DNA of 7,370 bases from Desulfobulbaceae bacterium (GCA_003557565.1 PWOG01000214.1:1-7370), one strand, 5' to 3'. Shown: positions 1 through 6,073, numbered from the stretch's first letter. Numbers and translations are program-made. The notes: generated by a model from the sequence alone, not told the origin.

Positions 1-1352
1 CCGGCGCCGGCCTGGGCGCCCTGCTGCTGGAGGCCGACCAGCGGCCCGGCGGCGCCATCCGCTCCTTCCACGAAGAAGGTTACCGGGCCGAGTGGGGCCC
101 CCATGGCTTTCTCGACAACAACCCGGCCAGCCGGCAGTTGCTGGCCGAAACCGGGCTCGAACAGGAAGCGCTCAAGGCCCCCCTGGGCAGCAATGTCCGC
201 TTTGTCTGTCATCACGGCCGCCTGGTGGCCCTGCCCCAGAGCCCCAGGGCCCTGTTGACCACGCCCCTGCTCTCCCTGGCCGGCAAACTCCGGCTGGCCG
301 CCGAACCCTTCAAGCAGCCCCTGGCCGACGGCGCCACCATCGGCCGGTGGGCCGAGCACCGCTTTGGCCGGGAAGTGCTGCCCCTGGTGGATGCGGCGGT
401 AACCGGCACCTTTGCCGGCGACTATCAGCGCCTGAGCATTGATGCGGTGATGCCCGGGGCCCGCCGCCTGGAAAAAGCACACGGTTCACTGCTTTGGGGG
501 ATGTGGCGGGAAAAACGGCAAAAACGCAAGCACTCTGCCGCCGGCGGGACCGACAGCCAGGAAGGAAAGGCTGCGGGCGGCTCCAGGCTGCCGGCCATGA
601 CCAGCTTTCCCCAGGGCATGGAACATCTGGCGACCCGCCTGAGCGAAGGAAAAGACATCCGCTACCAGTGCGGAATAGAAAAGATCCGCCCGCTTGCCCC
701 CCATGCCAAGGCAGGCTGGGAGGTCACTGGCCGGGACGGGGTTTTCCAGGCCCGGCATCTGGTCCTGGCCCTGCCGGTGAACCGGGCCCTGGAGCTGCTG
801 GGCGATTTCGGCCCGCCGGTGGCCAAAATCCCCGAAGCCCGGATCGTCACCGTGGCCCTGGGCTTCAACCAGCAGCACGCCTCAATACCGCCGGGATTCG
901 GCTACCTGGCCCCAGAACGGGAAAATCGTTTCACCCTGGGGGCCCTGTTTTCCTCCCACATGTTTCCCCAACGCGCCCCCGACAATCATGTGCTGCTGGA
1001 GGCCCTGGTGGGCGGCCGGCGCCACCCGGAGCGGCTGGAGCTCGACGATGAAACCATGATCGCCAGCATCTACGAGGATCTGCGCCAGTTGCTGCCCTTA
1101 AACGCCCCGCCGGATTTCGCCCGGGTCCTCCGGGGAGCCGGCGGTATCCCGCAGCTGGAGCAGGATCACCCCCGCCTGCTGGCCTGGCGGGAAGAACTGG
1201 CCCAAAAGCACCCCGACCTGCTGCTCTCCGGCTTCGGCTGGGACGGCATCGGCATCAACGACATGATCAAAGCCGCCCGGAAAACCGCCGACCTGATCGC
1301 CCAGGGCCGCCAGGAAAAAGAACAGGACAAGGTCCGCCCGATTTATTTCTAA
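1..1352 (+). CDS. hemG: Protoporphyrinogen oxidase (FAD-dependent, HemY/PPOX type), 5'-truncated
   Basis: Oxidises protoporphyrinogen IX to protoporphyrin IX, the penultimate step of protoporphyrin-dependent heme synthesis, normally at the membrane surface. The reading frame enters the window open (first full codon at 3) and 449 residues are visible. The family is about 460-480 residues, so roughly 20-35 N-terminal residues, including the GxGxxG dinucleotide motif, lie outside. Visible signatures are the flavin motif EADQRPGGAIRS (residues 10-21) followed by EWGPHGFLDN, the central FGREVLPLVDAAVTGTFAGD block (about 121-140), SFPQGMEHL (about 201-209), and the C-terminal FAD motif SGFGWDGIGINDMI (about 409-422). 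A charged, then Gly/Ala-rich stretch (about 168-197, REKRQKRKHSAAGG...) looks like a surface-loop insertion before SFPQG. The gene is also called hemY in some bacteria. A coproporphyrinogen-oxidising role cannot be excluded from sequence, but protoporphyrinogen oxidase is the more usual assignment. It runs convergently to dnaA. Confidence 0.9.
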   Translation, partial: GAGLGALLLEADQRPGGAIRSFHEEGYRAEWGPHGFLDNNPASRQLLAETGLEQEALKAPLGSNVRFVCHHGRLVALPQSPRALLTTPLLSLAGKLRLAAEPFKQPLADGATIGRWAEHRFGREVLPLVDAAVTGTFAGDYQRLSIDAVMPGARRLEKAHGSLLWGMWREKRQKRKHSAAGGTDSQEGKAAGGSRLPAMTSFPQGMEHLATRLSEGKDIRYQCGIEKIRPLAPHAKAGWEVTGRDGVFQARHLVLALPVNRALELLGDFGPPVAKIPEARIVTVALGFNQQHASIPPGFGYLAPERENRFTLGALFSSHMFPQRAPDNHVLLEALVGGRRHPERLELDDETMIASIYEDLRQLLPLNAPPDFARVLRGAGGIPQLEQDHPRLLAWREELAQKHPDLLLSGFGWDGIGINDMIKAARKTADLIAQGRQEKEQDKVRPIYF

Positions 1353-1465
1353 AAAACGTAAAGGCCCGGCAGCACCACATCTTGCGGCGATCGGCCCGCC
1401 TTGCGTACCGATGTACGCGGCGCCGGGCCGAACACCACAATCTGTGGCACTGCCGGGCCTTTACG
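1351..1465 (-). terminator. Probable rho-independent terminator of dnaA
   Basis: Read on the minus strand, transcription leaving dnaA (stop codon at 1473-1471) meets the 16-bp GC-rich outer stem of the palindrome within six bases. The stem is followed directly by six T (1356-1351), inside the hemG stop region. That is the form of an intrinsic terminator, although the stem-loop is much longer than usual. On the plus strand the same stem is followed by CGGGGGTTTATG, with no real T tract, so termination of hemG by it is less certain. Confidence 0.6.
1357..1465. repeat. 109-base palindromic element with cloverleaf-like folding potential
   Basis: The outer arms 1357-1372 and 1450-1465 are a perfect 16-base inverted repeat. 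Inside are a central hairpin built from 1392-1398 with 1424-1430 (7 bases) and 1403-1408 with 1413-1418 (6 bases, loop CGAT), and on each side a small hairpin: 1375-1387 (CCACA-TCT-TGCGG) and 1435-1447 (CCACA-ATC-TGTGG). The whole can be drawn either as a four-way cloverleaf or as one long imperfect stem, because the side hairpins also partly pair with each other. It fills almost all of the space between hemG and dnaA. A related motif recurs at 7329-7344. I see no coding content. It could be a REP-like or MITE-like dispersed element that now acts as a terminator. Confidence 0.8.
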
Positions 1466-1470
1466 GGGGT

Positions 1471-2823
1471 TTATGAGCGCTTTCGGAGCTTATCGGTGAG
1501 ATGCTCCACCTGGCCGCGGACGCTGCCGTTGCGCGCCACCGCCTCGGTGATCACCCGGATGGAATGTACCACCGTGGAATGATCACGGTTGAAGGCCTTG
1601 CCGATCCCGGCCAGGGCCTCATCGGTGAGCTTGCGGGCAAGATACATGGAGATCTGGCGGGGAAAGGCCACATCCTTTTTGCGGGACTTGGACTGCAACT
1701 CGTCAATCCCGACCTTGAACTGGGCGGCGACAAAATCGCGAATGGCCTCGGCGGACAGGCCGGGGGCATCCTCGCCGATTACTGTGGCCACCACTTCCTT
1801 GACCATCTCCAGGGTTGGCTGGCTTTTCCGCAAATTGGCCTTGGCCTTGAGCCCGACAATGGCACTCTCCAGCCGGCGGATATCTCCCCGGACCTTTTCC
1901 GCCAGGTACTCCACCATCTCCTCGTCCAGGGTCAGTTTGTGATAATCGGCCTTGCGCCTGATGATCAGGCGCCGGGTCGGCATATCAGGCGGGTTGATGG
2001 AAGTGATCAGGCCGGAGGCCAACCGGGAGCGGACCCCTTCGTCCAGATCGGGAATGTCCCGGGGGCCCATCGCCCCGGTGAACAGCACCCGCCGCCCGGT
2101 TTCAAGCAAACAGTCCACCGCCTCGGCCAGTTCCACCTGGGTCTTGCCCCGTCCCGACAGGGTCTGAACATCTTCCACCATCAGCACATCGCACTGGCGG
2201 TGAAACTTCTCCTTGAACTGGTCCATGGTGTTGCTCCGGATATGGCGCACCAGTTCGGCGGTGAGCTGCTGGGTGGTCAGACAGCAGAGCCGGGTGCTGG
2301 GAGCATGATTATAGAGCTGATGAGCCACGGCATGGGCCAGGTGACTCTTGCCCAGGCCGGTGCCGGCATTGATGAAAACACAGGGCTCGGCGTCGGAGGC
2401 GTTGGCGGCGATGGCCTCGCAGGCGGAAAAGGCCAGGGCGTTGGACTCGCCAACCATGAACTCGTCAAAAGTGTAGCGGGGGTGCAGGGTACGAATCCGG
2501 CTGCCCCCCTTGGGCATTTGAGGCAGGCGCAACTGCCCCCGCGACTGCCCGGAGTCGGCGGCCTCCTCGGCGGCCTGCTGGTCGGCCAGATCGGGGTCTA
2601 CCCGAAAGCGGACCTTGAGCCCGGGCCTTTCCAGCCGTTCAAGGGCCTCCCGGATCGCAGCCTGGTAATGGTCCGCCACCCAGGAACAGAAAAAACGGTC
2701 CGGGCCGGCCAGTTCCAGCCCCTGATCATCTTCGGCCAGGCAGCGCAGCGGTTCGATCCAGAGGTTAAAAACACTTTCGGGAAGTTGATGCTGCAAAATT
2801 TTTCTTACTTCAGACCAAATCAT
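1471..2823 (-). CDS. dnaA: Chromosomal replication initiator protein DnaA
   Basis: AAA+ ATPase that binds DnaA boxes and melts the replication origin. The start chosen is ATG at 2823 (450 residues, MIWSEVRKIL...), because GAGGGG at 2835-2830 sits six bases upstream. The ATG at 2829 abuts that site and a TTG at 2859 has none. Domain I is about residues 1-75, followed by a short Gln/Ala-rich linker (about 80-110). Domain III carries Walker A GTGLGKSH (154-161), Walker B DVLMVED (212-218), box VII GVRSRL with the arginine finger (263-268) and sensor II RRLES (316-320). Domain IV ends with the DNA-binding signature NRDHSTVVHS (412-421). All nucleotide-binding motifs are intact. Several positions differ from the enterobacterial form (ED-Q for DD-Q, Ser for Thr after the Walker Lys), as is known in deltaproteobacterial DnaA. 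No dnaN, recF or gyrB is adjacent, so it is either a relocated main dnaA or a paralogue. Confidence 0.93.
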   Translation of the reverse strand: MIWSEVRKILQHQLPESVFNLWIEPLRCLAEDDQGLELAGPDRFFCSWVADHYQAAIREALERLERPGLKVRFRVDPDLADQQAAEEAADSGQSRGQLRLPQMPKGGSRIRTLHPRYTFDEFMVGESNALAFSACEAIAANASDAEPCVFINAGTGLGKSHLAHAVAHQLYNHAPSTRLCCLTTQQLTAELVRHIRSNTMDQFKEKFHRQCDVLMVEDVQTLSGRGKTQVELAEAVDCLLETGRRVLFTGAMGPRDIPDLDEGVRSRLASGLITSINPPDMPTRRLIIRRKADYHKLTLDEEMVEYLAEKVRGDIRRLESAIVGLKAKANLRKSQPTLEMVKEVVATVIGEDAPGLSAEAIRDFVAAQFKVGIDELQSKSRKKDVAFPRQISMYLARKLTDEALAGIGKAFNRDHSTVVHSIRVITEAVARNGSVRGQVEHLTDKLRKRS

Positions 2824-2829
2824 GCTCAT

Positions 2830-2847
2830 CCCCTCGCCATCATTATA
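2830..2847 (-). promoter_or_regulatory. dnaA ribosome-binding site and possible -10 box
   Basis: Minus strand: TATAAT at 2847-2842 (within the self-complementary CATTATAATG, 2841-2850) and GAGGGG at 2835-2830, six bases before the ATG at 2823. The ribosome site is convincing and decides the start. The -10 box is less so, because no TTGACA-like hexamer lies 16-18 bases upstream and the leader would be only about 12 bases. The main dnaA promoter may lie further up in the spacer. Confidence 0.4.
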
Positions 2848-2991
2848 ATGCTTTGCCAAAATCCGACCCTATCACTCAATGCCGAACCCAACCCCACCCC
2901 GTGGTACATTAAAAAAAATCATCACCAGCTCCCTTCAATTACTGAAGAGGGCTGCTCCCAAACAGCGCCGACACAAACATCGAAACTAAAA

Positions 2992-3013
2992 GGCGGGCTG
3001 ATATCGCAGCGCC
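2992..3013. repeat. Small imperfect inverted repeat
   Basis: GGCG (2992-2995) and CTG (2998-3000) pair with CAG (3007-3009) and CGCC (3010-3013) around the loop ATATCG, with a two-G bulge on the left arm. It is a GC-rich island within the AT-rich dnaA upstream region. It may be a leader hairpin or protein-binding site; function unknown. Confidence 0.4.
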
Positions 3014-3064
3014 ACAATAAATAAAATCGATTATGCGGTAGTTGATGAGGCAAGATCCAGTGAA

Positions 3065-3100
3065 AACATCAGCGGTGTCATTACCCGCGTGCCTGATGTT
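3065..3100. repeat. Inverted repeat AACATCAG-N20-CTGATGTT
   Basis: Perfect 8-base arms at 3065-3072 and 3093-3100 enclose 20 bases that contain a further short complementarity (CGGT 3073-3076 with ACCCG near 3083-3087). It ends two bases before a TATAAT at 3102-3107 on the plus strand. The arm spacing of 28 bases centre to centre, near an integral number of helical turns, is compatible with a dimeric regulator site, or it may simply be a hairpin. It might control dnaA, which lies downstream on the minus strand. Confidence 0.45.
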
Positions 3101-3448
3101 GTATAATAACCGGCGGCGGACTGTCAAAAGCGCTTCACCGCTATTTTTGCCCGGGCCCGGCTTGACTTTTCAACAGCCCAAAAAAAACGTACCGCACTGC
3201 GCTTAACTTTATCAGGCAACTAACAAGCCCTAAGCATGACGCTTTTGCCCATCGTTTCTTTTTGCTGTAATTTCAAGGCAATAACAATTTTTGGCAGACA
3301 AACAAAAGAAATTAACGAAATCCTAATGCAGCCAGTTTACTCTCGATAGCTCTCGCATGCTCATTTTTTCTCTTATTTTCTCTTTTGTAATCGCTACTGG
3401 CGTGTTTCCAAGCAGATCACCAAATAAGGGATAAATTTTTTTATTTTC

Positions 3449-3477
3449 TTGACAACCCCTGTCAATTCTGCTTTAAG
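3449..3477 (+). promoter_or_regulatory. Candidate sigma-70 promoter of nikR-cbiMQO with an overlapping inverted repeat
   Basis: A perfect TTGACA (3449-3454) is followed after 17 bases by TTTAAG (3472-3477, 4 of 6 to TATAAT), placing the start point near 3484, inside the left half of the putative NikR operator. The -35 is also the left arm of a perfect inverted repeat, TTGACA-ACCCC-TGTCAA (3449-3465), which may be a second operator or chance. A competing perfect TATAAT lies at 3489-3494 but has no good -35. Confidence 0.55.
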
Positions 3478-3481
3478 GGCG

Positions 3482-3509
3482 GTAACACTATAATTAAAAA
3501 AGGTGCTAC
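3482..3509. promoter_or_regulatory. Putative NikR operator enclosing a TATAAT box
   Basis: GTAACA (3482-3487), N16, TGCTAC (3504-3509): a 28-base inverted repeat with one mismatched pair. It extends by one base on each side to GGTAACAC/GTGCTACC (3481-3488/3503-3510). The architecture, 6-N16-6 with outer GTA/TAC, is that of the E. coli NikR site GTATGA-N16-TCATAC. It ends three bases before the nikR start codon. TATAAT (3489-3494) lies between the half-sites, so bound NikR would block the promoter, which predicts nickel-dependent autorepression of the operon. The assignment is inferred from geometry and from its position next to nikR. Confidence 0.7.
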
Positions 3510-3512
3510 CAC

Positions 3513-3920
3513 ATGCTGAAAAGATTTTCCGTCTCCCTGGAAGATGGTCTCTTGGCCGATTTCGACGAATTTATCAAGAGACGGCAATACACCAACCGCT
3601 CCGAGGCTATCCGCGATCTTATCCGCAAGGAATTCGTGCAGGAGGAATGGGGAGAGGACAAGGAAGTGATAGGCGTCATCACCCTGGTGTATGACCATCA
3701 CCAGTTCCAGACCCTGGAGCGGATCAACGAGATCCAGCATGATCATCACCAAATGATCAACTCCGCCACCCACGTCCACATGGACCACGACAACTGCCTG
3801 GAGATCCTAATTGTCCGGGGTCGGGCCAGTGGCGTGCGGGAACTGTCCAACCGGCTCATCGCCCTGCGGGGCGTCAAGGACGGCCACCTGGCCATGAGCA
3901 GTACCGCTCAGGGATTGTGA
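3513..3920 (+). CDS. nikR: Nickel-responsive transcriptional regulator NikR
   Basis: Tetrameric nickel-dependent repressor of nickel uptake genes, 135 residues, the usual family length. Residues 1-45 form the ribbon-helix-helix DNA-binding domain (LKRFSVSLEDGLLADFDEFI, then NRSEAIRDLIR). Residues about 53-132 are the ACT-like metal-binding domain. The four nickel ligands known from E. coli NikR fall at identical numbers here: His76, His87, His89 and Cys95, in QHDHH and THVHMDHDNCLE. Start is the ATG at 3513 with a weak AGG (3501-3503) nine bases upstream, inside the right half of the putative operator. The stop TGA overlaps the cbiM ATG (TGATG), so NikR is the first gene of the operon it probably controls. 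This placement argues that the downstream transporter carries nickel rather than cobalt. Confidence 0.95.
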   Translation: MLKRFSVSLEDGLLADFDEFIKRRQYTNRSEAIRDLIRKEFVQEEWGEDKEVIGVITLVYDHHQFQTLERINEIQHDHHQMINSATHVHMDHDNCLEILIVRGRASGVRELSNRLIALRGVKDGHLAMSSTAQGL

Positions 3921-4558
3921 TGCATATCGCCGACGGAATTTTGAACCTGCCGGTGGTGGCCGGCGGATTCGTCGGGGCCGGGGCGGTGGCGTGGTACAGT
4001 CTTGATCGGATCAAGCGCCGGGGCGATCCCCGGGAGAAGATTCCCCGGGCGGCCCTGCTCACCGCCGCTTTTTTCGCCGCCTCCCTGATTCACCTCCCCC
4101 TGCCACCGGCCGGGGTGCACCTGGTGCTCAACGGGCTGCTGGGGATCATGCTGGGCTGGTTCGCCTTTCCGGCCATACTGATCGGCCTTTTTTTGCAGGC
4201 GGTGATGTTCGGCCACGGCGGCCTGACCACCCTGGGGGTCAACGGCCTGATCCTGGGGCTGCCGGCCCTGATGGCCTGGCGACTGTTTCACTGGCAGAGA
4301 GACCCCGACGCCAGCCCCTGGCGCACCGGGGTGCGGGGTATGCTGGCGGGTTCGGGGGCCATGGTGGCGGCCCTGATGCTGTTTCTGGCCGCCCTGCTCC
4401 TGGGCCTGCCGGCGGAATACGGCGGGCAGGCCTCCATGACCGCCCTGATGGTCATCATTGGTGCCCATATCCCCCTGATCATCCTGGAAGGGGTAATCAC
4501 CACCTTTCTGGTCGTCTTTCTCCAGCGCGTCCAACCACGTCTCCTGGAGGGCATATGA
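3920..4558 (+). CDS. cbiM: Nickel/cobalt ECF importer substrate-capture subunit CbiM (NikM-like)
   Basis: Integral membrane subunit that binds Ni2+ or Co2+ at the outer face. It has 212 residues and about six to seven hydrophobic segments (about 9-28, 44-62, 67-97, 100-123, 139-163, 171-203). The ATG at 3920 is chosen over the in-frame GTG at 3917 because the protein must begin Met-His: in the solved NikM structure the metal is held by the N-terminal amine, His2 and His67, and His2 and His67 are both present here (MHIADGIL; PPAGVHLVLNGLLG). AGGGA at 3910-3914 is five bases upstream. It overlaps nikR by one base and cbiQ by four (ATGA), implying translational coupling. No C-terminal fused N domain is present. 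NikR linkage favours nickel, but cobalt cannot be excluded from sequence alone. Confidence 0.93.
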   Translation: MHIADGILNLPVVAGGFVGAGAVAWYSLDRIKRRGDPREKIPRAALLTAAFFAASLIHLPLPPAGVHLVLNGLLGIMLGWFAFPAILIGLFLQAVMFGHGGLTTLGVNGLILGLPALMAWRLFHWQRDPDASPWRTGVRGMLAGSGAMVAALMLFLAALLLGLPAEYGGQASMTALMVIIGAHIPLIILEGVITTFLVVFLQRVQPRLLEGI

Positions 4559-5313
4559 ATCCCCCGGCCGCCGGGCAAGCTTTGCTGCAACGCTGGGATC
4601 CGCGCTTTAAACTGCTGGGGCTGGCGATCCTGGTCCTGGCCTTTGCCATGGTCAACGACCCGGCTGTGCTCCCCCTGCTTCTGGCCACCCCCCTGGTTTT
4701 GGCCTGGTTTTCCGGACTGGCGCCGGGCTTTATTTTGTCCCGGCTGCGTTACCCTTCCCTGCTGGTGGTCCTGCTGCTGCTGTGGCTGCCCCTGGCGGTC
4801 GGCCAGACCCCTTGGGCCGCCCTGGGTCCGCTCACCGTTTACCGGGAAGGACTGGCCGCCGCCCTGCTCATCGGCGGGCGCTTCCTGGGAATCGTCTTGA
4901 GCGCCCTGATCATATTGCACTCCAGCCCGCTGACCACCAACATCAAGGCCATGCGGGCCTTGGGGCTGCCCTGGATCATGGTGGACATGGCCCTGCTGAC
5001 CCTGCGCTACCTCCAGGTGCTGGGCCATGATCTGCGCCAGATGCGCCTGGCCATGCGCAGCCGGGGCTGGACCGGCAACCGGCTGGGACTCCGCAACCTG
5101 CGGATCATCGCCTGGCTCACCGGCAGTCTGCTGCTGCGCAGCCATGAGCGGGCCGACGGCATATACCGGGCCATGCGTCTGCGGGGCTACGGCCAGCCCG
5201 GCAGCCAACACCACGATTTCCGGGCCGGTGGCCTGGACTATCTGCTGCTGGTCATCACCCTGGCCGTCGCCCTGGTTATCATTCTTCTCAGCCTGGAGCT
5301 TTTCCCTGTATGA
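4555..5313 (+). CDS. cbiQ: ECF importer transmembrane coupling subunit CbiQ
   Basis: T component that links CbiM to the ATPase and passes on the ATP-driven movement; 252 residues, typical length. The N-terminal WDPRFKL (14-20) is the conserved entry motif. Hydrophobic segments occur around 20-34, 38-56, 67-83, 98-121 and 229-248. The two cytoplasmic coupling helices carry the paired Arg-Gly motifs AMRSRG (166-171) and AMRLRG (206-211), which dock into the grooves of the CbiO subunits. GGAGG (4546-4550) precedes the ATG by four bases. The start overlaps the cbiM stop and the stop overlaps the cbiO start, both as ATGA, so the three transporter genes are coupled. Nothing appears broken. Confidence 0.93.
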   Translation: MNPPAAGQALLQRWDPRFKLLGLAILVLAFAMVNDPAVLPLLLATPLVLAWFSGLAPGFILSRLRYPSLLVVLLLLWLPLAVGQTPWAALGPLTVYREGLAAALLIGGRFLGIVLSALIILHSSPLTTNIKAMRALGLPWIMVDMALLTLRYLQVLGHDLRQMRLAMRSRGWTGNRLGLRNLRIIAWLTGSLLLRSHERADGIYRAMRLRGYGQPGSQHHDFRAGGLDYLLLVITLAVALVIILLSLELFPV

Positions 5314-6062
5314 GCGCGTTGCTTGAAACCGGTAATCTCTGCTTCAGTTATCCGGATCCATCGATTCCCGCCGGCGCCGGCGCTATCCAGGGGCTTGAGG
5401 TACAGATCCACCCCGGCGAGCGGGTGGGCCTGATCGGCCCCAACGGCGCCGGCAAGACCACCTTCTTTCTCCTGGCCTGCGGCATCCTGACACCCACCAG
5501 CGGGGAGATCCGCTTCAAGGGGCAGAGGCTGCCGGCCAATACCTTCAACCCGCAAATCGCCCTGGTTTTTCAGAAATCCGACGACCAGCTGTTCTGTCCC
5601 TCGGTGTGGGATGACGTGGCTTTTGGCCCGCAAAACCTGGGGTTTGCGCCGGAAGCGGTCAACCGTATGGTAGAGCGGTCCCTGCGGGCGGTGGGGGCCG
5701 AGGCCCTGGCCCCCCGGCCGGTTCATCATCTTTCCGAAGGGGAAAAGCGGATCGTGGCCATCGCCGGGGCCCTGGCCATGGAGCCGGAACTGGTAATCTA
5801 CGACGAGCCCAGCGCCAGCCTGGACATCCGCTCCCGCCGCCGACTGATTTCCCTGCTCAAGCAGAGCCGGGAAACGGTGCTGGTGGCCTCCCACGACCTG
5901 GAGCTAATCCTGGAGGTCTGCAACCGGGTGCTGCTGATGGACGCCGGGCGTATCGTCGCCGACGGCCCGCCGGCACAGCTCATGGCCGACGAGGAGCTGA
6001 TGGCCGCCCACGGCCAGGAGAAGCCCCACTCGCTGGTACCACACCAAACCCCGCATCACTGA
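5310..6062 (+). CDS. cbiO: Nickel/cobalt ECF importer ATP-binding subunit CbiO
   Basis: ABC ATPase that powers the CbiMQO importer from the cytoplasmic face; 250 residues. Motifs in order: Walker A GPNGAGKTT (43-51), Q-loop VFQKSDDQLF with Gln88, ECF-type VWDDVAFGPQNLG (99-111), signature LSEGEKRIVAIAGALAMEP (141-159), Walker B LVIYDEP with catalytic Glu166, D-loop SASLD (168-172) and H-loop His195. The signature reads LSEGE instead of the common LSGGQ; the serine and the key second glycine are kept, so activity is expected. The tail is histidine-rich (His234, 240, 245, 249, 250). Start ATG at 5310 overlaps the cbiQ stop; GGAG at 5295-5298 is a rather distant ribosome site, consistent with coupling. 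It is the last gene of the operon and convergent with the next gene. Confidence 0.94.
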   Translation: MSALLETGNLCFSYPDPSIPAGAGAIQGLEVQIHPGERVGLIGPNGAGKTTFFLLACGILTPTSGEIRFKGQRLPANTFNPQIALVFQKSDDQLFCPSVWDDVAFGPQNLGFAPEAVNRMVERSLRAVGAEALAPRPVHHLSEGEKRIVAIAGALAMEPELVIYDEPSASLDIRSRRRLISLLKQSRETVLVASHDLELILEVCNRVLLMDAGRIVADGPPAQLMADEELMAAHGQEKPHSLVPHQTPHH

Positions 6063-6073
6063 TCGCAGCTTTT

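Larger units (their letters stand above)
2848..3448. other. AT-rich non-coding spacer between divergent dnaA and nikR
   Basis: About 600 bases without a credible gene and clearly richer in A+T than the flanking DNA, with A/T runs (for example 2910-2917, 3180-3187, 3365-3370). Small reading frames, such as a 62-codon one at 3127-2939, lack family resemblance. Visible structures are an imperfect hairpin at 2992-3013 (GGCG..CTG / CAG CGCC), the inverted repeat 3065-3072/3093-3100, an isolated plus-strand TATAAT at 3102-3107 lacking a -35, a weak 4-bp stem (3129-3132/3139-3142) followed by ATTTTT, a 10-bp GC palindrome CCGGGCCCGG (3151-3160), and pyrimidine-rich TTTTCTCTT repeats (3366-3386). I found no good match to the DnaA box TTATNCACA on either strand, so this is not a demonstrable oriC despite lying beside dnaA. 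Confidence 0.6.

Noticed and set aside
1357..1465. tRNA gene suggested by the cloverleaf outline
   Set aside because: The 16-bp outer stem is far longer than an acceptor stem, there is no TTCGA-type T-loop or anticodon-arm pattern, and there is no CCA context.
1501..3024. Long plus-strand open frame (507 codons) opposite dnaA
   Set aside because: It is the antisense shadow of the dnaA codon pattern, is rich in Gly/Leu/Gln without recognisable domains, and dnaA on the other strand has every motif of its family.
2939..3127. 62-codon minus-strand frame in the dnaA upstream spacer
   Set aside because: No recognisable family, no ribosome site I can see, and it runs through two inverted repeats; more likely chance.
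3366..3400. CRISPR or tandem repeat from the TTTTCTCTT-like units
   Set aside because: Only two short, adjacent pyrimidine-rich copies with no regular spacers; low-complexity sequence.
2860..3512. Possible oriC
   Set aside because: AT-rich and next to dnaA, but no canonical or near-canonical DnaA boxes found on either strand by eye; kept only as an open question in the findings.
2848..3512. Cobalamin or nickel/cobalt (NiCo) riboswitch upstream of the transporter operon
   Set aside because: The probable start points lie only about 12-30 bases before nikR, leaving no room for an aptamer, and I see no conserved riboswitch core; NikR is the evident regulator.
4288..5214. Long minus-strand open frame (308 codons) opposite cbiM/cbiQ
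   Set aside because: Gln/Gly/His-rich low-complexity product typical of an antisense frame in GC-rich DNA; cbiM and cbiQ are clear on the plus strand.
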